Below are positions 6,303 to 9,842 of a stretch of DNA of 9,842 nucleotides, piece after piece. This DNA is from Clostridia bacterium. Its GTDB lineage: Bacteria; Bacillota_A; Clostridia; Christensenellales; Aristaeellaceae. The notes under the pieces were generated by a model. That model did no database searches. It saw only the letters and a list, made by a program, of their open reading frames with translations, and had not been told where the DNA came from. The stretch lies in contig JAFQIF010000146.1 of the NCBI GenBank assembly GCA_017397695.1, positions 1 through 9,842 on the forward strand. Reading direction: 5' to 3'. How positions within the stretch are numbered: position 1 is the stretch's first letter; each line of letters opens with the position of its first letter. A program made the translations under genes and the position numbers.

Positions 6303-8009
6303 TTATCCGTTCGTGCGGCGAAGCACGAAGCACTCATACGGCGCAAGCGTCATGGCGCCGGAGATGCTTTCGCGCTTCATGTTGGCGATCAGGCACTGCG
6401 CGCCCTCAAATGCCCCGGGCAGCTCAAACGCGGCGGCCTTGTCCGCGTAATTGCACACGCACAGCAGCTGCTCGCCCTCCAGCGTACGGGTATACGCAAA
6501 GATCTGCGGATCGTCCTTAAGGATCAGGTCATATCTTCCGTAGGTGATGATTTCATACTGCTTGCGCAGGGCGATGAGCTTCTTGTAGTAGCTGAACACG
6601 GAATCCGGATCGTTCATCTGCGCCTTTGCGTTGATGGTCTGATAATTCGGATTCACGTTGATCCACGGCGTTCCGGTCGTGAAGCCGGCGTTCTCGCTGT
6701 CGTTCCACTGCATCGGCGTGCGGGCATTGTCCCTGCTCTTGAACACCAGGCACGGCCAGAATTCCTCGTAGCTCGCCCGGCCGGAATTCACCCACTCATG
6801 GCAGGCGTTGATGCTCTCGATATCGCGGAACTCGCTCACGTCCGTGAACGGATAGTTGGTCATGCCCAGCTCCTGTCCCTGATAGATGTATGGCGTGCCC
6901 TGCATCATGTGCAGCATCGTCGCCAGCATCTTCGCGGAGGCCTCGCGGAATTCCTCGCTGTCGTTGCCGAAGTGCGACACGGCGCGCGGCTGGTCGTGGT
7001 TGTCCAGGAACAGGGAATTCCACGCCCTGCCCTCCAGATCGACTTGCCACTTGGACAGGTTCTCGCGGACGAACGCGACCGTCTCCGGCTCGTCGGTCCA
7101 CTTGCCGAACTTGCGCTCCGCCTCCACATGCTCAAACTGGAAGACCATGCCCAGCTCGCTGCCGTCCAGATTGGCGTATTTCGCCGCCTCCTCCACGGTG
7201 ACGCCAGCGGTCTCGCCCACGGTCAGCAGATCGTATTGGGAGAGCACCCTGCGGTTCATCTCCTTCAGGTATTCGTGCACATGCGGGCCGTGCGTGGTAT
7301 AGGGCGCATGCTTGCCGTAGAGCGCGCCGGGATCCTTTTCGCCGTCCGGCAGGCCGGGCGCCTTCGAGATTAGGCTGATGACATCCATGCGGAAGCCGTC
7401 GATGCCCTTTTCGCACCACCAGGTCATCATCTCAAACACCGCGTCGCGAACCTGCGGATTGTCCCAGTTGAGGTCCGGCTGCTGCGGGGTGAACAGATGC
7501 AGGTAGTACTGGCCGGTCGTCTCATCCAGCGTCCACGCCGGGCCGCCGAACCATGCGCCCCAGTTGTTGGGCCGGCCGCCGTCCTCCTTCGCATCGCGCC
7601 AGATGTAGAAATCGCGGTAGGGATTGTCCTTGCTCTTTCGGCTCTCGATGAACCACTTGTGCTCAAAGGACGTATGATTGACCACCAAATCCATGACAAC
7701 CCGGATGCCGCGCGCATGCGCCTGCGCCAGCATCTCGTCAAAGTCCTCCATGGTGCCGAATTCGTCCATGATATCCTGATAATCGCTGATATCGTAGCCG
7801 TTGTCGTAATTCGGGGATTTGTACACCGGGGAAAGCCAGATCACGTCGATGCCCAGCTCCCTGAGATAATCAAGCCGGCTGGTGATGCCCCGGATATCGC
7901 CGATGCCGTCGCCGTTGCTGTCCATGAAGCTGCGCGGATAGATCTGATAGACGACCGCTTCCTTCCACCATGCTCTGTTTATGCGTATCCCTCCTGAAGT
8001 CTTCTCCAT
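6303..8009 (-). CDS. malL: GH13 (subfamily 31-like) oligo-1,6-glucosidase / alpha-glucosidase
   Basis: A cytoplasmic retaining alpha-glucosidase predicted to release glucose from isomaltose-type oligosaccharides. Conserved GH13 regions, numbered from the ATG at 8009, are DLVVNH (107-112), GFRMDVISLISK (205-216) with nucleophile Asp209, TVGETAG (263-269) with acid/base Glu266, and LDNHDQPR (335-342) with the stabilising Asp339. Valine straight after the nucleophile (MDVI) is the residue linked to alpha-1,6 preference in this subfamily; maltases have threonine. Length is normal. Trehalose-6-phosphate hydrolase or a dextran glucosidase is possible but less likely. The only canonical start is the ATG at 8009, which has no ribosome binding site. 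The best site, AGGAGG at 7995-7990, lies inside that frame and points to an ATA codon at 7982, just before the WWKEAVVYQIYPRSF block where relatives begin. It is the first gene of the operon. Confidence 0.93.
   Translation of the reverse strand: MEKTSGGIRINRAWWKEAVVYQIYPRSFMDSNGDGIGDIRGITSRLDYLRELGIDVIWLSPVYKSPNYDNGYDISDYQDIMDEFGTMEDFDEMLAQAHARGIRVVMDLVVNHTSFEHKWFIESRKSKDNPYRDFYIWRDAKEDGGRPNNWGAWFGGPAWTLDETTGQYYLHLFTPQQPDLNWDNPQVRDAVFEMMTWWCEKGIDGFRMDVISLISKAPGLPDGEKDPGALYGKHAPYTTHGPHVHEYLKEMNRRVLSQYDLLTVGETAGVTVEEAAKYANLDGSELGMVFQFEHVEAERKFGKWTDEPETVAFVRENLSKWQVDLEGRAWNSLFLDNHDQPRAVSHFGNDSEEFREASAKMLATMLHMMQGTPYIYQGQELGMTNYPFTDVSEFRDIESINACHEWVNSGRASYEEFWPCLVFKSRDNARTPMQWNDSENAGFTTGTPWINVNPNYQTINAKAQMNDPDSVFSYYKKLIALRKQYEIITYGRYDLILKDDPQIFAYTRTLEGEQLLCVCNYADKAAAFELPGAFEGAQCLIANMKRESISGAMTLAPYECFVLRRTNG
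7990..7995 (-). promoter_or_regulatory. Ribosome binding site pointing at an ATA codon of the GH13 gene
   Basis: AGGAGG on the minus strand, with its GGAGG core exactly 7 bases upstream of an ATA codon (7982-7980). The same 7-base spacing is used before the ATG of the classic GH36 gene and the ATG of the fucosidase gene. This suggests that the ancestral start was an ATG here, or that AUA is used directly. The upstream ATG at 8009 has no purine-rich site within the usual distance. Confidence 0.65.
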
Positions 8010-8020
8010 TCGTTCAGCCG

Positions 8021-8049
8021 GAGATCTGCCGTTTCCGTCAGGCAGGCTC
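8021..8049 (-). promoter_or_regulatory. Leader hairpin between promoter and GH13 ribosome binding site
   Basis: CTGCC (8026-8030) pairs with GGCAG (8041-8045) around a 10-base loop. An outer GAG/CTC pair set (8021-8023 with 8047-8049) extends the stem across a small internal loop. It lies in the predicted 5' untranslated leader, about 25 bases before the ribosome binding site. It contains an imperfect dyad of the form TGCCG-N4-CGTCA (8027-8040), which might instead be a repressor operator. Neither role is demonstrated. Confidence 0.4.
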
Positions 8050-8067
8050 TCTTTTTTCCTTAACCAT

Positions 8068-8096
8068 ATTCTAATTCATAAACAGGAAACTTTCAA
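8068..8096 (-). promoter_or_regulatory. Sigma-A promoter of the glycosidase operon
   Basis: A -35 TTGAAA (8096-8091) and a -10 TAGAAT (8073-8068), each matching the consensus at five of six positions, are separated by exactly 17 bases. The predicted transcript starts near 8061, leaving a leader of roughly 80 bases to the ATA codon at 7982. It stands in an AT-rich pocket directly upstream of the first operon gene. I found no clear catabolite-response element around it. Confidence 0.7.
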
Positions 8097-8104
8097 TCTC
8101 TTCT

Positions 8105-8165
8105 GCGGCATTGACCGCGCTGAACCTGCGTCGCTGCGGCGGCATTCTTCGCCGCATGGCATGCC
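8105..8165. repeat. GC-rich dyads upstream of the operon promoter
   Basis: Within a GC-rich pocket lie three inverted repeats: GCGG/CCGC (8105-8118), a perfect 7-bp stem TGCGGCG/CGCCGCA with an 8-base loop (8135-8156), and the palindrome GGCATGCC (8158-8165). They could be an operator region, leader structures of a transcript from the farther promoter at 8292-8320, or residue of a lost gene. A 70-codon open frame crosses this stretch on the minus strand, but it has no ribosome binding site and no recognisable family. Apart from these dyads, the promoters and the leader hairpin, I see nothing else in 8010-8368. Confidence 0.35.
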
Positions 8166-8291
8166 GTCCATAGCATCTCCGTCGGCATGTCGCGATCCCG
8201 GCAGAGAGCGCCAGATAGCCTTCCGTGCCGCTTGTTGGTATGAATTCGGTTCCATCTTGTGCAATTCGTTCATTTACACGCATTTTTCTTC

Positions 8292-8320
8292 ATAAAATTC
8301 CGTATTTTAGGATTTTTCAA
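8292..8320 (-). promoter_or_regulatory. Possible second, upstream promoter
   Basis: TTGAAA (8320-8315) is followed after 17 bases by TTTTAT (8297-8292). The -10 matches the consensus at only four positions, so it is weaker than the promoter at 8068-8096. If used, it would give a leader of about 300 bases that includes the GC-rich dyads. Confidence 0.35.
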
Positions 8321-8368
8321 AGTTTAGAAATGCATTTTTCTCTTGATCTTTCCGTCTTATACTAATTT

Positions 8369-8599
8369 CTAATCAAAACAGCTAATGATCCACTGCCGAC
8401 CAGAAATGGATTGGATAGTTTCTGCGGATAGATTGCGTATCGCTTCGCTGAGCCTATCTACAACCTTATTCAAGGAAGGAAATACTTGATTCCGAAAACC
8501 TCGGAGCCGTATTTCCTTCCAGATTTGTTCTATGGGGTTCATTTCCGGCGTATATGGCGGAATGAAGAACAAGCGGATATTATCTCTGCTGTTTTCCAT
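8369..8599 (-). pseudogene. C-terminal remnant of an IS630-family transposase
   Basis: The 76-codon frame encodes the end of a DDE transposase. DNIRLFFIPPYTPEMNPIEQ (residues 6-25) is the hallmark block of IS630-type (DDE_3) enzymes, and the glutamate in NPIE is the third catalytic acid. The rest, including GFRNQVF and SGRQWIISCF, fits the usual C-terminus, which seems complete. The two catalytic aspartates and the DNA-binding N-terminus are missing: an in-frame stop lies 18 bases upstream of the ATG, and I see no related protein sequence farther right. There is no ribosome binding site. It is an inactive fragment left by an insertion followed by deletion. Confidence 0.85.
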
Positions 8600-8636
8600 A
8601 CTGCTCAGATGCCTTCAATGTGCAGTATTCTACGGC

Positions 8637-8678
8637 ATTCTATAGAATAGACTACTTCAATACACCTGAGTAGTCTAT
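8637..8678. repeat. Palindrome and 10-bp inverted repeat right of the IS630 remnant
   Basis: ATTCTATAGAAT (8637-8648) is a perfect 12-base palindrome. It overlaps ATAGACTACT (8647-8656), which pairs perfectly with AGTAGTCTAT (8669-8678) across a 12-base loop. Such repeats can be ends of mobile elements or binding sites. No target duplication could be matched to them, so the role is unknown. Confidence 0.5.
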
Positions 8679-8702
8679 CCCCTACCGGCCTATCAAAGAT
8701 AA

Positions 8703-8746
8703 TTGCTGCAGCAAATCTCTCAGAATAAAAGCGTACACCGTGTACG
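8703..8746. repeat. Two perfect palindromes in intergenic DNA
   Basis: TTGCTGCAGCAA (8703-8714) is a perfect 12-base palindrome. CGTACAC-C-GTGTACG (8732-8746) is a perfect 7+1+7 dyad, about 17 bases downstream of it. Both have the size of regulator binding sites. The nearest gene that could be controlled is the SPFH gene, whose predicted promoter begins about 120 bases further on, so the link is tentative. Confidence 0.45.
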
Positions 8747-8773
8747 GATTATATCGTAACACTGTGTAAATAA

Positions 8774-8808
8774 ATCCGCCTTCTCAAAAGCGGATCAGGT
8801 CTTTTTTT
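8774..8808 (+). terminator. Possible intrinsic terminator
   Basis: ATCCGC (8774-8779) pairs with GCGGAT (8790-8795) around a 10-base loop, followed six bases later by seven T residues (8802-8808). The gap before the T-run makes it imperfect. Read on the minus strand the stem is followed by TTATTTA. No intact gene in the window ends here, so it may belong to a lost gene or insulate the SPFH promoter. Confidence 0.4.
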
Positions 8809-8862
8809 CCTTGTTTTTCTGCTTTTTGTAGCTATTTTCAGGTTAATCCGAGTCGATATCCA

Positions 8863-8891
8863 TTGACTCAAACACCAAAAAGCTGTAAAAT
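8863..8891 (+). promoter_or_regulatory. Sigma-A promoter, probably for the SPFH gene
   Basis: TTGACT (8863-8868) and TAAAAT (8886-8891), each five of six consensus matches, are spaced by exactly 17 bases. The predicted start is near 8898, leaving a leader of roughly 210 bases before the SPFH start codon. I see no convincing gene in 8892-9107: a 53-codon frame from an ATG at 8911 lacks a ribosome binding site and has no recognisable family. Confidence 0.6.
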
Positions 8892-9107
8892 ATCAGTGAT
8901 ACTGTTTAACATGGAAAGTTACACCTTTCTGTTACCGCAGAATCACTTATTTTGCGACCTGAATGTGTTGAATACTTCTCTTCTGGTGAGCAAAAGCACA
9001 TTCTGGTCAGCAGTACTATTATACTCCGCATGTGCCGAATGCATGCGTGAAGTATACGAGGAGATTGAATAGTCGTTTGCACAAGTGAGTTGTGAGGAGA
9101 TGGCAGT

Positions 9108-9842
9108 ATGGCAATTATTGATCGAATTAAATACGATGGAACCCCAGATGGTTCTCCGTGGTTGCTTTATAAATATCCTAGCGAATCTTTTGTTGTCGGC
9201 TCCCAGCTGATCGTAAATCAAGGCCAGGAAGCGCTCTTCTTCAAAGGGGGCGAAGCACTGGATCTGTTTGGTGCTGGAACTCACACGCTGCAGACGGGTA
9301 ACCTTCCCATACTGAAGAAGTTGGTCAATCTTCCTTTCGGAGGAAAGACTCCCTTCTCTGCTGAGATTTATTATGTGAATAAAACGTCTCGGTTGGATCT
9401 GCGTTGGGGAACGGCTGAGCCTATCCCCTTGGAAGATCCTAAGTATGGCATGATCCTTTCCATCAGATCACATGGCACTTACGGAATCAGAATCAACGAT
9501 ACACGTCAGTTAGTTACTGAGATTTATGGTGCCATTCCCAATGGCAATACAGGTGATTTTGCACCGATTCATGCCTATTTCAGCGGCATGCTGACAAATA
9601 GAATAAAGACGGTTCTTTCCAGCTTCATGATGGGTAAGAACATTTCTTTCCTTGAAATCACCCCTTATCTGAAGGAACTCTCCGAGGCATGTAGGGTAGA
9701 GATTTGCGAAGAGTTTGAACGCTTCGGTATTGAGATTGTGAATTTCTATATCGAAACTATCTCTCCGCCGAAAGAAGAATACTCTAAACTTCGTGAGTAT
9801 AAAGAAGAATTGTCCTTGGGCAACGATTTCTATCGCCAAAGA
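9108..9842 (+). CDS. SPFH-domain protein, YdjI-like (5' part, runs off right edge)
   Basis: The first 245 residues of a prohibitin/band-7 (SPFH) protein of the B. subtilis YdjI type. Family marks are SQLIVNQGQEALFFKGGEAL (32-51), GAGTHTLQTGNLP (55-67), LPFGGKTPFSAEIYYVNKT (75-93) and RWGTAEPIPLEDPKYGM (99-115). The stretch from about 200 on is charged and helix-prone, as expected for the oligomerising part after the SPFH core. There is no transmembrane segment in the visible part. In B. subtilis, YdjI works with membrane proteins YdjG and YdjH and a PspA-type protein in membrane stress response; that role here is by family only. The start ATG has GAGGAG (9094-9099) 8 bases upstream. It points away from the glycosidase operon and seems unrelated to it. 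The C-terminus lies outside the window. Confidence 0.9.
   Translation, partial: MAIIDRIKYDGTPDGSPWLLYKYPSESFVVGSQLIVNQGQEALFFKGGEALDLFGAGTHTLQTGNLPILKKLVNLPFGGKTPFSAEIYYVNKTSRLDLRWGTAEPIPLEDPKYGMILSIRSHGTYGIRINDTRQLVTEIYGAIPNGNTGDFAPIHAYFSGMLTNRIKTVLSSFMMGKNISFLEITPYLKELSEACRVEICEEFERFGIEIVNFYIETISPPKEEYSKLREYKEELSLGNDFYRQR

Noticed and set aside
6277..6333. The longer start of the classic GH36 gene at 6333, overlapping the GH13 gene.
   Set aside because: The ideal AAGGAGG site lies inside that extension, 7 bases before the ATG at 6276, and the extra 19 residues do not resemble the family N-terminus.
8071..8283. Minus-strand open frames of 70 and 65 codons in the operon leader.
   Set aside because: Neither has a ribosome binding site. 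A weak likeness of MEPNSYQQAARK to the start of MazG-like proteins breaks off after a few residues, so it was not called.
8863..9072. A 69-codon plus-strand frame before the SPFH gene.
   Set aside because: Its ATG overlaps the predicted -35 box, it has no ribosome binding site, and the protein resembles nothing I recognise. The shorter start at 8911 also lacks a site.
8943..9284. Minus-strand frames at 8943-9284 and 9510-9839.
   Set aside because: Both overlap the SPFH gene antisense, have no family likeness, and the SPFH reading has strong conserved blocks.

Overview
The window reads as chromosomal DNA of a gut-type Bacillota (Clostridia-like) bacterium. Genes have strong AGGAGG-type ribosome binding sites, promoters fit the sigma-A pattern, and the closest recognisable families are a MalL-type GH13 enzyme, GH36 and GH29 glycosidases, an IS200/IS605-type transposase, an IS630-type remnant and a YdjI-type SPFH protein. 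No species can be named from sequence alone. The central gene block is GC-rich, while both flanks are visibly richer in A and T.

Layout, left to right. Positions 1-255 hold the 5' end of an IS200/IS605-type tnpA on the minus strand, with a hairpin that can sequester its ribosome binding site and a second, probably left-end, hairpin. A strong intrinsic terminator follows at 274-303. Positions 335-8009 are one minus-strand gene cluster, transcribed right to left: GH13 oligo-1,6-glucosidase-like enzyme, GH36 alpha-galactosidase (classic subgroup), a 234-base gap filled with tandem hairpins, a second divergent GH36 enzyme, and GH29 alpha-L-fucosidase. Positions 8010-8368 are the leader and promoter region of that cluster. 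Positions 8369-8599 are the C-terminal remnant of an IS630-type transposase. Positions 8600-9107 hold no convincing gene but several perfect palindromes, a possible terminator and a good plus-strand promoter. From 9108 to the right edge runs the start of a plus-strand SPFH-domain gene.

The four glycosidases look like one operon: tight spacing, one direction, a good promoter upstream and a terminator just after the last gene. None has a visible signal peptide, so they probably act in the cytoplasm on imported oligosaccharides carrying alpha-glucose, alpha-galactose and alpha-fucose. No transporter or regulator lies in the window. The substrate is inferred, not shown.

The main oddities are two genes whose well-placed ribosome binding sites point at non-AUG codons (AUU for tnpA, AUA for the GH13 gene), the hairpin array inside the operon, and insertion-sequence material on both sides of the operon. 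I did not find a clear previously undescribed system; the hairpin array and the start-codon anomalies are the best leads.
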